64,000 nt of DNA from Acanthochlamys bracteata (GCA_019914995.1 CM034127.1:9238001-9302000), one strand, 5' to 3'; shown: positions 47,303 through 61,200, numbered from the stretch's first letter. Numbers and translations: made by a program. Notes: a model not told the origin generated them from the sequence alone.

Positions 47303-49241
47303 AGAAAGAGAGCGCGAATGTAATAGTCAATAGATAGGGAAGAGTTGTTAATAAATGTAATGTGATGAAGTTATAACTCTTTTGTGAAGAAACATATACA
47401 TGTATTAATGAACTTACGAGAAATTCATAGATAGATTAACGACTTTCGTATTCTCTAAAATGTCTACGGGCCATTTCGGAGTGCTTAATTTTTTTTAAAT
47501 AAAAAATAATAAAAATATATTAAAAAAATTTTATTTCATAAAATTTTTTATATTTTTAAAATTTTTAATAAAATTTTTTATATATTTATAAAATATGTAT
47601 TAAAAAATATATAATTAAAAAAATTTAAAAATAATTTTTAAAAAACTAAAGCCAAACGCAGTTTCTGTTGTGCCACTGATACTGATTTCTAGGACAAATA
47701 GCAGCAGATGATCGGAGCCTATAGCGTTAAATTCATTCTTAAGATAACTTTATAAAGAGTAAGCTTAGATTTTAAAAGTAAATTCATAAAAATAATTTTT
47801 ATATGTATTTATATTAAAAGTCATTTTGAATATTTAACTTTTAAATATTTTAGATTAAGGCTCTCCAAATGTCTACTTAGTTGTCGCAGTTGCAAGTTGC
47901 AACAACGTTTATTGAGTTTTTTTTTTTTTTTTTGGGCCTTTATATCTGACGATGGGAGATTCTGGAAGCTATCTGCATTTTCTAATGCATGACTATGAAA
48001 CTAAATAATAGATAAGAAAAAAACAATCTGTACTCAAATTGCATGAGTGAGACAGTAACCAAGCACGCATCTGATGCAGTTGATCCTCAAAACGTAAAGG
48101 ATCCCAGCATAGGATAGATCATCAGATTTCTCGTGACTGTTTAGTTGTATTGTACTTTTTCATTGCAGGCTCTCGTAAAGGTAATCTATTGGGTTCAACT
48201 TTAGTACACTATTGAGTTAGCATTTATTTCTAAGTACACTAAATTTTATTTTTTTAATTTTAAATTCAGCTATTTTATATATTTTAATTATTATTTTAAA
48301 TTTTTTTATTTTTATACAGAATTTATTTTTATTAAAATTTAACTTCAAATTTACTGCACTTATTTTAAATATTACTATAAAATTTATTTTTATTGAATTT
48401 TAATTTTACAAAATTTAATTTTTTAAAATTTAGTTAATTTCACGATCTTAAAATTTTTATTTTTGTTTCCATACTTCATAACCATTAGATTATAAATGTG
48501 GTTAATGGCTCATGTTTTTTGTTTTTTTTTTCTCTTGTTGTTACCTCTCCATTGCTAGATGCTAATTCATTATCAGATATTCTATCTCGGGTCATGATAA
48601 TTGACTATATAATGTCACGCGTATTTCTGTTAACTTTCAATTTCCTGACATATATAATTTGCTTCGTAGGTTCTTCCTTGATGCTCTTCTCTAATTTTCT
48701 GACAAAAAATATTTACTATTTCACTTTCACTGAGGTAATGTCTATTTCACTTCAGAAATTTCTCTTACTACACTCATCTCACAATATTTCTTTATTACTA
48801 TTATCTTACTAATTATCCACATATCTATATTTTAATAATCTATTTTATAAAAAGTTCTATTTTTATTTTATAAACTCTCTCGCGCAACAGCGCACCGCAC
48901 AGAAGACGAGTACTCGATTTGGCTGTGCTTATTAACATTTATAGAATTCTTTTAAATACAAAAAGTACAAAATTTTATAATAAAATCTTATTATTATTAT
49001 TTATATATTTTTTAAATAAAAAAGAAAATTCTTTTTCTGAAATTTTAGAAAATGTTTTTTATTAGAAAAAAATTATTTTCAAAAATATTTAAGCCGGTGC
49101 AACAGTTACCTGCTAAACAAAACCTGCGGAACCGCATTCCACATACTGCAAACGTGCCCATCTCTCTGTCACCCGTTCATGTAAATAAAAATCCAAAACC
49201 TCAAGCGACAGATTTTGAGAGCTTTTACTTTACAGGTAGTT
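47303..49241. other. Intergenic region between the PQT3-like and LEA genes
   Basis: Apart from a MITE (47468-47660) no gene is supported. The rest is AT-rich with T- and A-runs (a T tract at about 47917-47934). The stretch 48860-48920 is a short GC-richer island without a reading frame. Confidence 0.55.
47468..47660. mobile_element. Tourist-like MITE copy 3' of the PQT3-like gene
   Basis: GGGCCATTTCGGAGTGCTTA at the left and AAAGCCAAACGCAG at the right are inverted. The interior is the AT-rich family sequence. It lies about 165 bases after the stop codon, so it may be within or just beyond the transcript's 3' end. Confidence 0.65.
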
Positions 49242-49347
49242 GTTCCACAACCTCGTAGATAATTTCTCCAGCTTCCTAGAGAGTTCCACAACCTCGTAAA
49301 AACAAACCCTCTACAGACATCCATATAAAATTCCACAACCTCGTAGA
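49242..49347 (+). repeat. Three direct repeats of TTCCACAACCTCGTA in the LEA promoter/leader
   Basis: GTTCCACAACCTCGTAGA at 49242-49259, GTTCCACAACCTCGTAAA at 49283-49300 and ATTCCACAACCTCGTAGAA at 49330-49347. Each shares the 15-base core TTCCACAACCTCGTA, at 41- and 47-base spacing. They bracket the likely TATA box at 49323. Confidence 0.9.
49323..49330 (+). promoter_or_regulatory. Probable TATA box of the LEA gene
   Basis: ATATAAAA lies about 130 bases before the ATG at 49458 and between the second and third copies of the TTCCACAACCTCGTA repeat. An ABRE-like ACGTG lies at about 49153-49157 (AACGTGCCC), in keeping with ABA-responsive LEA genes. Inferred from sequence only. Confidence 0.5.
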
Positions 49348-49457
49348 AACGCAGCCACATCAAATCTAAAGATATATAGAAGAAGATAACTGCAGACTGA
49401 GAGAGCTTAACTGCTGGTAGTTGTTCTATCAATTATCATCGTTAATTATTTGGAGCA

Positions 49458-50443
49458 ATGAGCCAGGATCAGCTGCGTAGATCGCAAGACGACAGCGCCG
49501 TGAAGTACGGTGACGTGCTTCATGTAGGCGGAGACCTCGCTGGAGAGGTAGTGAAACCTCGTGATGCGGCTATGATGCAATCAGCAGAGAGCAGAACATT
49601 CGGGAAGACAATTCCTGGCGGCCCTGCTGCGACGGTGCAGGCTGCTGCAACGAAGAACGAGCAGGCCGGTTTTGTTGGCCACGAAGATGTTACTGATAAG
49701 GTTAACAGGCAGGGTGTTAACATTACTGAGACCAACATTCCCGGTGCTCGTGTATACACCGAGTCCGTCGGCGAGCAGGTAGCTACATATATACGCTTTA
49801 CTTTTCTTCTTTAAGATTTCCTTCTGTGCTTTCTTCAAACTTTTGCAATTGTTACTCGTACGTTTCGTTGCCTGCAGGTAGTGGGACAGCATGCGTTCCC
49901 AACTGCGGTAGTGGGACAGCATGCGTTCCCGGGAGCACACGCTAGTGTAGAGAAGACTGATCCTACCTTGGTGACAATCGGCGAAGCGTTGGAGGCAGCT
50001 GGACGGATTGCAGGAGACAAGGCTGTGGATCAAAAGGACGCTGCAGCAATTCAAGCTGCTGAAGCGTGTGCTACCGGAACCAATATGAACATCGCCAACG
50101 GCGTTGCTGCAGAAGCCGAGTCTGCTGCTAAGGCTAACGCTGGGGCTGTTCGGGACGAAGACAAGATCAAGCTCGGCGAAATCCTCTCAGTACGATCCTT
50201 CGTGTACCATATACACAAACTTAATATATATATATAATTCGGGATTGGTTAATATTTGTGATCGGATTAATTTTGTAGGTCGCAGCCGTTCAGATGCCGG
50301 GAGATAGGCCGGTGACGAGGACAGATGCTGAGAGAGTGGTGATGGCAGAAGCGAAGAGCGGTCCAGAGTTTGCAACTAACCAACGCGGTGTAGCTGCGGC
50401 AATGTCTGCGGCTGCAAGGCTCAACCAGAATGCACAGATGTAG
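49458..50443 (+). CDS. Seed-maturation LEA protein with SMP domains (LEA D-34 type), 265 aa
   Basis: Coding exons 49458-49778, 49878-50189 and 50279-50443, all phase 0. Three SMP-type repeats: one in exon 1 (EVVKPRDAAMMQSAESRTFG, then GGPAATVQAAATKNEQAG), one in exon 2 (TIGEALEAAGRIAGDKAVDQ, DAAAIQAAEA) and one across exons 2-3 (KLGEILS|VAAVQMPGDRPVTRTDAER, GVAAAMSAAARLNQ). The composition is Ala/Gly-rich with no Trp or Cys-rich core, typical of disordered desiccation-protecting LEA proteins of maturing seeds. The family is usually cytosolic or nuclear; no signal peptide is seen. The second exon begins with a 10-residue duplication (VVGQHAFP twice). Expression control is probably ABA-linked, by family and by an ABRE-like motif. 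Confidence 0.95.
49878..49937 (+). repeat. 30-bp in-frame tandem duplication in LEA exon 2
   Basis: GTAGTGGGACAGCATGCGTT (then CCC) occurs at 49878 and again at 49908, 23 identical bases per 30-base unit. It adds ten residues (VVGQHAFP plus two) right after the splice acceptor CCTGCAG. Confidence 0.95.
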
Positions 50444-52029
50444 TTAAGCTAGCTAGTGTACCTTTATATGTAAGAAGCTAGCAGGGTATGGAGTGCTTAC
50501 TTTTTTATAAATTAATTTATAAAAACTGAAAATTTGAATTTTAAAATAAATTTGATAAAATTTTTATATTTATTTATATAACAATAAGTTTAGAAGTAAA
50601 CCTTTTAGTTTTAAAATTAAAATTTAAAAATAAAATTTTTGATGGAATATTTGAATTTAAATTTTATATTAAAAATAAGTTGAAAATTTTTAGGTATGCC
50701 CTTGTTAATAACTCTTTTTCTTTAGCTCCTTAATTTCAGGCATACACATTGTTAACTAGAACTAAAAAGTAATTGCGAGAATACCGTTACGATGGTTGAT
50801 AGTGAGATTTCGGTTGGGTTAAATACAAAGATGATTGATTAGTTTTGGGTTATCAATCACGCACTCGATCCGTGAACTTGAAATAAAGTTGAAGATAGCA
50901 GATAGATAATAATATAAATTGATTTTAATTGCAAACTCATAAACTAGCCATCGACACATTGGGCGTGTTTTTCTTTATACGACAAATTCTAATTTTTTTT
51001 TTAAATTTATTTTTAATATCAAATAGATAAAACTTAAAATAATTTTTTCTATTATAAAATATTATTAATATAAATTTTATTTAATAAATATTTAATTTTT
51101 AAGTTAATAATTTAAATTCAGTTTTTAAAATTCAAATTTACTTCAAAATAAACGGTCACCGATTCCAAAACGGAATACATTACGCTCTTCCTAATGCATA
51201 TCACCGTGCAAACAGCTAATATATTATTTTGAAAGATTGTTGTACCATACGAAAGTTGTGTTTTCTTTAACCAAATTTTATTTTTGAGCACATTATGTTC
51301 AACTCCAGTGGATAACTTAGTTTTTTCCTCCAAATAAAGTAGTATAACTGCCTTTTTAACATTACTTATAAATTTTTTTTTATTTTAATTTTTTATTTCA
51401 CATTTTATAATATATTTTTAATATTTTATAAATTTTAATTAAAAAAATTATATCATAAAATTTTATTATTACTTATTTTATTTTTTAATAAAAAATTAAA
51501 ACTTTTTTTTTAATTAAAATACCCACCTCATTCTAAATTCTTTTTTTCAAAAGTTCTTTCAAACATCACCTAAATGCAATTCCCTAAATGGCAGATAAAA
51601 ACAAAATCATCACACGAATTCTAAGAGCTTCTAAACACTCATTTGCAAACCAGAGCTGTGTGCCCAACATTCTCCAACGACAAAGGGATTTAGGATGCCA
51701 AAAGCATTAATGAAATGCATTCACAACTGCAAAACAATAGACTGACCTCCTCTGCACTGTACCTAATGCCAAGCAAACAAAATAAAGTTTGCTCACAGTT
51801 CTACCATGATTCTAGGGACTACATGGGAAGAAGCTAAAAAATCCAGAATGGTAATTCGCATGCAAAAAGATACCATCATTGTCGAACTGAAAAGCTACAT
51901 TAGTCTGCAATCAACAAATATAATTACAAAGAAAACTACCTCGCAATAATTACCATTCTAGGCAAGGGAAGGGAACATGCTTACTGCATGTCATATTGAT
52001 AGCAACTACCATTTAAAAGAATGTCATCC
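50444..52029. other. Intergenic region after the LEA gene, AT-rich MITE relics
   Basis: Three strongly AT-rich blocks (about 50485-50700, 50955-51150 and 51355-51575) have T/A-run interiors like the Tourist-like family. Ends such as GGGCGTGTTTTTCTT (50963) and TCAAACATCACC (51560) look terminal but pair poorly. No coding frame is supported. The region nearest 52029 is probably the 3' end of the XS-domain gene. Confidence 0.45.
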
Positions 52030-52205
52030 AGAGGACCCAACTGTTCTCTTATCTGATAACGACTTTCTTCCTCAGGTCAATCAACCTTTCAAGACCTGCA
52101 TAAGTAATAATTATTGCAACTAAAAGCATTAATCAGAAGGATCAAACTGTTGCCTGCTCTTGATAACAGCCTTCTTCCTCGTGTCAAAATCAACTGTTTC
52201 CAAAT
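52030..52205. repeat. Tandem duplication of the XS-gene coding end, period about 103 bp
   Basis: CAGAGGACCCAACTGTTCTC...GATAACGACTTTCTTCCTC (52030-52074) resembles CAGAAGGATCAAACTGTTGC...GATAACAGCCTTCTTCCTC (52135-52180). Similarity continues over about 60 bases. On the - strand the inner copy encodes the real C-terminus (TRKKAVIKSRQQFDPSD), while the outer copy lies after the stop and has its own in-frame stop. Confidence 0.7.
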
Positions 52206-55200
52206 CTGATGCAGTTGCTAAATAACCATACAAAACCCTTCTCTTTTCGCCAGATTTTTCATCGACCTCAACCAGCGCTGGATTTTTGTCATCATCTGTG
52301 CCAGACTGCAACACCTGCACTTGAACCCAACCTCCACGGCCACGATTTTCTTTCTCAAAGTACCCTGCCAATTCTTCAGCATCCTTCAGGCCAGCTGAAG
52401 TGTTGGCGAAATTCACCAACATAATTCCTGAATGGCCATCCTTACCATAAATGGCCTTCGCCTTGCCCCCGCTAAAACCTAACTCTGGAGAAAGAAATAA
52501 GGGGAAATTTTTTTTATTTGGATTCAAACCACCTGACAATATGACAACAACATCTGACATAATCTAAAGCTCAAAAAGTCTCTCATTTTCTTAAAGAAAT
52601 GCATGTAACAAGCAAAATCTTGCCTCCTGTCCGTAGTGAAGATTGCTGGAAAAAGAAAAGAGGTAGGAAATCCACATAAAGTCAGATATAAGAACTGTTT
52701 AAGACCGTGCTCTTCTTTACGTTCGTAACTGACAAAAACCAAAACCCTCAGATTTTTCAGATTTTGACACTAGGCCCTAAAACTTCAACAATGCCTTCTA
52801 ACTTGCATCTAAAGTTGGCCAATGCAGTCAAAAGCAAAGAGCTTTGCATGCGCTCTTCAAGCTCCATTTCAGAAACTTACAGAAGGCATGCCCCAACAAA
52901 ATCTACGCCTATTGAAATTTGAACTACTAAGATTGTAGTAATGGCAAAGGACCAAAGTGCAACTAGATTAGAAGAAAGTTCAAGCATTAAGAAGCTCCAA
53001 TAACAACCATGGCACATGTTATGCTTGATCGTAAAGAACAAGGACATTAACTCAAAAGATAAAAAGGGCAAGTCCAGAATTGCATATGATAAATATCAAA
53101 AGTCATTGTTTTTAGAGGATGTCACATGACCATGACAGTTTGCATAGTTGTCTACCATAAAGGTTAGGATGTTCTTAGTGGCATAGTAAGCACAATATTG
53201 TGTCTTCATTCGCAAAGGGATTTTATATAATTTGAGCAAGAGAACTACACGTCTTAAGGCCACAACCTTCCTTGAAATAAGAAGGAAACCTCCTAATCCA
53301 CCGAAGAGATATTCACCTTAAATTCTTTGTAATCCTTTGCTCTAGTCTAACTACAATTACATAAGCTTCTATATACCAGGAGTTGCTAAAAATGGAATGA
53401 CAATTTCCACGGATTCCATAAGGAAGCTATTCTATACATGCAATACCTGGTAGTAACAAGGCATGAAGCATAAAGGACACGGATATATAACTGTGGTAAT
53501 AGAAAAGGCAGCATCATCCAAAGACGTCAAATAGAAACTATTCTTCGACAGCAATGCCTAAATTGCCAGTCATGCTTTACATTAACTCATAGAAACTAAA
53601 ATAAGCCTAACTGAAACGGGCACAAGAATCGCCTAAAACTTCCCAATCAACTCACTCAGCTGATAGAAACTAATGCTTTTACTAGGTTGAGCAAGTTGCA
53701 TATCCATTAAATTTAGTCATTACTCAGTAAATGTATTACTCCTAATCATGTCTGACAGATGTGCTTCATTAAATTCATTAAGGAACTCACAAGACACAAT
53801 AGAAGTGCAAAATCAGGTTGGTTGACTGATCTAGAGCACAAATACGAGCTTTTAATATTGGTGGCAGATTCCCAGGAATCCATAAAGACACAACATTAAT
53901 AATCTCCTAATGGAAGCGAGAGCACGAATCAACTTGTCCAACATGTATCTAGACAAAAGCTTGAACATTTGAAGAAATAGTAAATAGCAGAAGCCATTAA
54001 CTGAACATATAGGTGTCCGACATGGCAAGTGCTACAAACTGACAACATGATAAGCCAATATGTTGGGCACCAATACGTCCAATTATTATGAAGCTTGCCG
54101 CCGAAATGAAAGAACAACTTGATATTGGTCAAAATTTGCGGTTGACATAAAAGTAACTCAATACTATGAATCCCACGTACGGATACGTGTTGAGCAACTT
54201 TCTTAGGAGTAAACTGCATTCCAAGAAGACACACCCCAACTCTAATTTAACTATAACATATGCCTTTGCACGAGGATTTTTTGGTATCAGGATCCACGAT
54301 GTCAAAGCCAGGTCACATCTTAAACTTCTAAGAGTAATGCAATGTTTTTAAATGCAGGCTGAAACCGGCTACCTCTTTAGTCAACCTGTCGATGGGTTAA
54401 GCTGTTACACAGGACAGGTTGCACCAGTGTATTACTTATATAAAGTTGTATGTTAAACAGCTCTTAATCAATCAATTTACTAAAACAGCTTCCTGGGTGA
54501 GTTTGTTACTGAAATTTCACCATATATGTAACAGCTTGAATTCCAATCCCCACTAAGGATGGATATATTTTTTCCCCCAATATTTTTACTTGATGAAGAC
54601 TTTGCTCCGTTATGAACCAGACTGGCCCACATTTCCACAAACTTGCTTAAGCTGACTGGCTCAAACGAGTAGTCATGTTATCAGATTATCGGCCCAAAAC
54701 CAGACCGGACTTTGATAAGGTTTCCGGTTAAACTGGTCAAACCGGCAGTTCTAGTCTGGTTTTAAGAACATTGAAACAATGCTGTTAATAATTACCCTAA
54801 GGTTTCAAAGTATAAATGAATATGAAGGCTCTTAATTCCTTAAGCTAAATGTAAACATAAGCCTTTTGTAGTATCTCATCTCATTAGCAAACACTAGTTA
54901 AATTACAGACTACAAAATAGGGTTGATCATAAAAGAATTACTCCATAAGTTACCAGAGTATAGATGTTCAATCAGAATCAAAGTGGGATTGAGGATTTGG
55001 CGTATAATCCTGAAACTGTATAGGAGATAATGTACAAGAAACAAAACAAGACTGCTAAAAAGGATAATATATCTTTGATTTGCTAGTCAAGAAAACAAAG
55101 ATATACGACTTGCAGTTGAGAAAAGTTACTGAAAACATCTGACATGTGTAAGAGACCAAAGAAATAAAACATGACGACTGCTACTACTAAAAGACATCTA

Positions 55201-58200
55201 CACATCTTTTGAGAGAGCGGCTACAGAAGACAGATCCACTTTCTAATTTGCTAGAATGGTGTCTCAACAGAAAAGATGCAAGCAATTCGATTAACAATAA
55301 CTGAACTAACTCTAGGAAGGACAAAATGGAAAGAAACTAGATTCAATTCCTTCCTGATACACAACTCTATGAAACTTCAAAAGAAGGAAAGCATGATCAT
55401 AGTGTTTGAAATAGACACACTTAAGATCATAAGTAAGTAGGGTGTATTTAATCTAAAACAGTATAACATTTCTCAAGCAACTTCCTGGAACATGACTACC
55501 CCTAACATTGGTATAATATGACAAACATGATAATGAGACAGTTCAAGATCTACTTGGTTTAGTAGAGGAAAGGACCCTAGCAAATTTTAGGACTTTACAG
55601 CCCATAGATCCCCTTAGATATTCTACCAAAATAAAGAGATTTGTTGTAGGACCATAGTATACCTTTAAGTTTAGCATCCATCTCTCTGTTACCCATACCC
55701 TCAATGCGGCTATCTTTTTTCTTCCCAGAACTAGTGTTATGAATAATCACCAGCGGGGGCCACATGATCAAATCTTCTCTATTTGAGGCTGCATCACTAG
55801 CAGACAGAGATCGATACATCCTAGGGTTGTCAGGTGCTGTAGCATAGTTCCATCCCATGAACACACACAAGGCCTTGTGCAAGCCAAGATGGTCAACATG
55901 CAAGTCTGCATTTTGTGAATGGTACGTGTGATTGATAAGACCATGCGCATCTGCAAAATCTTTAGATTGCCTGTAATAATACACATCAAGAGCATCCGAG
56001 AAGAGAATTATTCAACAACTGCCTAATGAAGAAGAATAATGAATAAATCTTGCACATGCAAGTGTTAATAATGTCTAGGCTTCAACAAATAAAAAAGAAT
56101 ATCTGCAAGTGGACATCTCAAGCGGGTCGATAATGCTACATGCTCTGTATATAAGACAAATAAAAAGGCACAAAAGAGAAGACATTATGTGCTTGTTCCT
56201 ACAGCTTATTAGAAACCCAGAAGCTTAAAAGCTTCTAATAAGCTACAGTATGCTTGCTTGGCGATCAACCTCCTATAGCTATAAGCTGCGAGAACAAACG
56301 TATTACTTCCACTTGCAGAAACTCTACAAGCTAAAAGCACTTTTTTTCAACTCTTCAACAGAGAAGCTAAACCTAGCGTTGGAAAAAGCACTGCCAATAA
56401 TCAATAAAAAGCAGGTTTACTATTTCCGTTCATCCAATGACTTGGTAATGCATAACCCTAATAATTTACACCTCTCTTCAAGCAGAACCATACATCATAT
56501 CATCTTGATCTGCAAAGCTGTATTATGAATAAACTCCACAAGACCAGCAAATCTTGCATAAACAACAAACCATTGAATTTGACATACTGATTCATTTAAA
56601 CAAGAAATAAGGGCGCCTTTGGTATGCTAGTTCTAATCCCAGGTAAGAATAATGCCAGGTATGGTAGTTCTAATCCCAGGTAAGGGGAGTGCCAGAATGG
56701 GAATAAAAGATTCCCTTTCCGATTATTTGGTTAGAGAAACATTCTTTTTTACTTCCCATTCCCAAATCTATGGGTAATTGACTCCTGACTACTTTGTAAG
56801 ATTGCTCCTATTCCTGATAGAATAGGTGGCAGACCCTAAATTCCTACTCTCCGAATTGCAACAGGGAAAATGATATCATCTCCGAAATCTATGTACTCTC
56901 CAAATTCTCCAAATGTACTGGCAGTCAAAAACGCCTACGCTAAAAAAATCCTATGATATGTGGGCCCGACTCACAGTAAATAAATTAACATACTCCACCA
57001 TCTTCCAATTGCACATAACAATACCCTTAACTGCAATCCGTTGGAGCTCTGAGGAAACGAAATAGCATATTATGCAATTAACTTTTATCATAGACCGAAA
57101 CTCTGTACGAGCAGTGATTTGAAATATAATTTGAACCAAGCATATTCTCCTTCATAGCTCCTATTGACACAATTCTAATCACAAGCCTTCAATTCCTGTT
57201 TCACTTTGTTGAGTGACTAACCCAAAAATCTTCATTGAATGAATTACATTGTAGAGACTTGAGTCAAAACACAAAAAGCAAATCCAAGTTGAGTTTATCT
57301 ATTCTTAGTTTATTTAAAGCTGGGAGGTAATTAACATGATAATGTGAACAAACCATTTGATCGAAAAGCTTATGTTGATGGATAGAGTTTGTTATTTCAT
57401 TTATATTAGTTATATTTCTAAAGATAAGGGGAAAACAAGATGCTCTTGAGATAAGGATATATAACTGCATGTTGTGATAGATAAGCATAAAGCTAATTTA
57501 AAACTAGCAACAGGCTTTGCTAATTGAGATTGTTGTTAACAACCCGGTTTCGGATTTACTTGCTGTTTCCAAAGACAGTTACTCATGATCTTGGAGATTC
57601 CACAGACCACTAGTGGTTGCAAAATCTTGTTAGCGAGACTAAGAAAGCACCATCATAAACAAGCTATGAAAAAGTTTAAGAAAGAAAAGATGGTGAAGCA
57701 AGTTAAGTTAAAGATATACATACTCTTCTTAGCATTAGACCTTTCTTTGAATGTTGGACCCATCTTATACTAGCTATTCGGAGAGTTCGGAGGAGGAATT
57801 GGAGAGCCTATCACAACCCTTTCACACAATATCCCAAGTCTCATTCAACATTTGCATCTGTGTAGTGTTATACATTTGTATCTTTGTAGTATAGAAGTAT
57901 TTAACTATTTGTAAATTTTATTTCATTGCTCATTGTTCGGAATAGAAGGAAATGAAATGAAAGTATCCATGCTGACCTCACCTAGTGGGATAAGGCTTTA
58001 TTGTTATGTTTGTGTGTGTATATATCATGAGTTACATGAAAATGTATTACATATAATAAATAACATAATCATAATGTTAAATATTTATAATCTAAATTTT
58101 TTTTAAGATCTACAGATGCTTAACTAGTAATATTATTTGTTAGTAAATGATGTTCTAAATTAATATACATTACAAATATATAATATAATATTTATTATAA

Positions 58201-61200
58201 AAAATAATTTATATTAACTTTTAAATTTGGAAAGAACAACAAGAATATCAAAGTGGTCCTCCTGCCACTCCCATAAAACTAAACACCAGAAACATTTTCA
58301 CCACTTTATTGTCACATTCAAAAAAAGTCAATTTTTACTATTGAGAGCACTTCTCTTACTTCCTTGCAGCTACAATAGGTCCTAAGATACAATGATCCAA
58401 TCACTGAATATCCATTTTATAGTTTAAGGTTTTCTAGATTTTTAATATGTTTATCAAGTTTTTGTAAAAAATAAAAAATCAAAAGAAAAAAAATTAAACG
58501 CTCATACTCACAAGGGTTGGTTGTAACCAAAAACATTAGTTTTCTTCTCCAGAGTGTGAAAAAAAAAGACAAGAAGTGACCAAGAAAAAATCACTTGTAA
58601 TGATGCTATTATAGCAAACTGGAAAGGAAATGTATCTTCTCTTAAGATGAATGTATGCTGAGACTAGTATGTTAGTTTAGAGGTACTCACATGTTTTAAA
58701 TTTTAAGATTTTTGTTGATTTATAATATGTTTATCAAATTTTGTAGAAAAATAAAACAAAATACAATAACATAAAGTGGTTACCACTCACTAGTGTAGGT
58801 CGTAACCCTCATCTCAGGCCACTACAGAGAGAAAACAAAAGACAAGAATTGGGTGCGGGATAATCAACCACAATGATGGTAGATATAGCAAACTGCGAAA
58901 GAAACTCTTTATCTTCTTTGAAGATCAACTAGATTAAGACTTATATAGTTTACAGATCGTCACAATCCTAAGCAAGTATAGTGTTGACAAACCGCATTTT
59001 GATACATAACTAACAAACCTTAAAAGTAGACAAATAATGAACCTAGATAATGTTTTACACCTTATACTACTTACTACAAAACCTTACTATAATGAATTTT
59101 AGTTTAGAAATTTGACATAATCATATCTCAATTTGATGCGTCAAGGGATTAGGCATTTCTTGTAGCTTTAGCCAATACAGCTACCGTGTTTAAGCTCCAG
59201 ATTGAAAACCATCTAATATGATAAGCAAAGCAAACAAACCAAGCAACTAAACTGCCACAAGTAACCTGCGAGATTCCACAAGAACTACGACTCAATAGTC
59301 ACGAGCAAGACAATACTATTAAGGACTTTACACATAAAAAACAATCCTGAAATTCCCAGCAGGATAACAACTAAATAACCCTATTTTAAACCATCAGATG
59401 GGTAATCATCTAAAAAGCATTTGAACATAGCTAAAGCAAGAAAATATATACATCATATAACAATATGGCAAGGCACAAATACACAATAAGAGAAGCACGT
59501 CCACCACCAAACAAAGCATTCTATTCTGACAATGCTTCAGTTAGTGCTATTCATTAAACAATGTTATTGCACAAGCAACAAAGTAGAGAGAGGCGGAGAG
59601 ATAGAGAAACCAAAACACACCAAATTTTCAAGATTTTCCAAGCATTTATATGCACCTATGGGCTAAGGGCTATACCAATCCAAGTTTGCTAGCTATATCC
59701 TCTCATATTGTTAGCGTAGGGAATGACCACGGAAGATACACATGGGAGGAGTATTTTTGTGGGAGCCTAAGTTTTCACATTAAGGTCATACATTTATTTA
59801 TGCTTAACTGCCTTATAAGCATTACAAATTCTAATATGGCATTTCTAGACAATGCCATAGCTAAAGAAACCAAACCAATCAAAACCAAGCAGCTTTGTGC
59901 TTTTCCATTTAATTGGCTTTTGCATAGATATGCTAGTCTTAACCAAAACAAAATCACAATATTTAATAATAAACAAGGCAGCTTTCCATATAAATTAATA
60001 AATATTCCATATCTCTAAGCTTAGAGGGACAATAAAGGCCTAGAAAGTTAACATGAAACTGAATCTATAATCTCTACAGTTATGTATTATAAAGTTCATG
60101 TGGAGAGCTTCCAACCAATGGCTGTGCTTATTAAATTCTTCCAAATCCATGGTTTGATTTTCCTCCTTAGCAGGAACAAAAGTTCAAAGAACATATTGCA
60201 ATAAGGAAATAGAGACTTTTTCTCCTAAATGTGCATTAAAATAGCCATTTTCCAACTGCCTATTGACAACCTCTACCCACAAAGAATTTGGTTTGTGGAA
60301 ATCATGGGACCAAGGTATATTGAGTATGCAATTAGACTAGGCTTGCAACCAGATCTCAGACAACGGCAAACTCAATGCACTTGTTCTTCTACATGTAAGA
60401 CCATCTAACTTAAATCTTTTAACTCAATCACTCTCAAAGAAGTACAAATTTCAACTTCCAATCTTCTTACTCAACTAGCCTAATTGCTCGATCACATTTT
60501 TGAGAGAGGTTAAGTCAACCTCCCTTCTTAACTCAACTAACCTGACTAACAGTCATAAGGCTTGCCCCAACTAACACCACAAAAAAGTAAAGCCTAAGCA
60601 TAGTTGGATCAAGTTGCATAGGAAGGTCACACTCTTATATATATTATATATATATATACAAAGGGAAGGATTACAAAGCAACTACATTTAGCCCATACAC
60701 AAGTCCACAAAGCAATGCATTAAAATAAACAAAATCATAAGAAGAGGCAATTAATGAGCTGCCACACCCAGAGTGACCATCTGAACAATCAAAATTAAAA
60801 AGAAAAAACAAACAAATAGGAGGAGGGTTGCGGTAGGTTGACAGCTAGCGTAAAACTTTGTCAATTGTAATAACATGAATCCATTTAGTCCAACAATCAA
60901 AATTACAATAACCAAAAATTGAATGTCAATTTTTAATATTAGATGGCATCCAAAAATGCATCACCTACAGTGATTACAGATTCCACCAAAACATTGACAC
61001 CAAAAACTAGCATATTTGTCTGAGAAGATGAATGAACAAGAAAGTCAACAGGAGTACTGCTTGGCTATTTCATATATGGAAGTTAATGAATAACTTGAAC
61101 ATCACATAGTTCCATGACTAACCAGCCAGCCAGTATTGAAAAAACTACCGGGGAAAATCATTAATCCCAATATGAGAGGAACTATCTTCAATCCCAGTAG

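Noticed and set aside
49520..50054. - strand frames opposite the LEA exons
   Set aside because: Antisense shadows of the Ala/Gly-rich LEA coding sequence.
59650..60018. 122-codon + strand frame in the XS intron
   Set aside because: No recognisable domain, no splice or promoter context; likely chance in AT-rich DNA.
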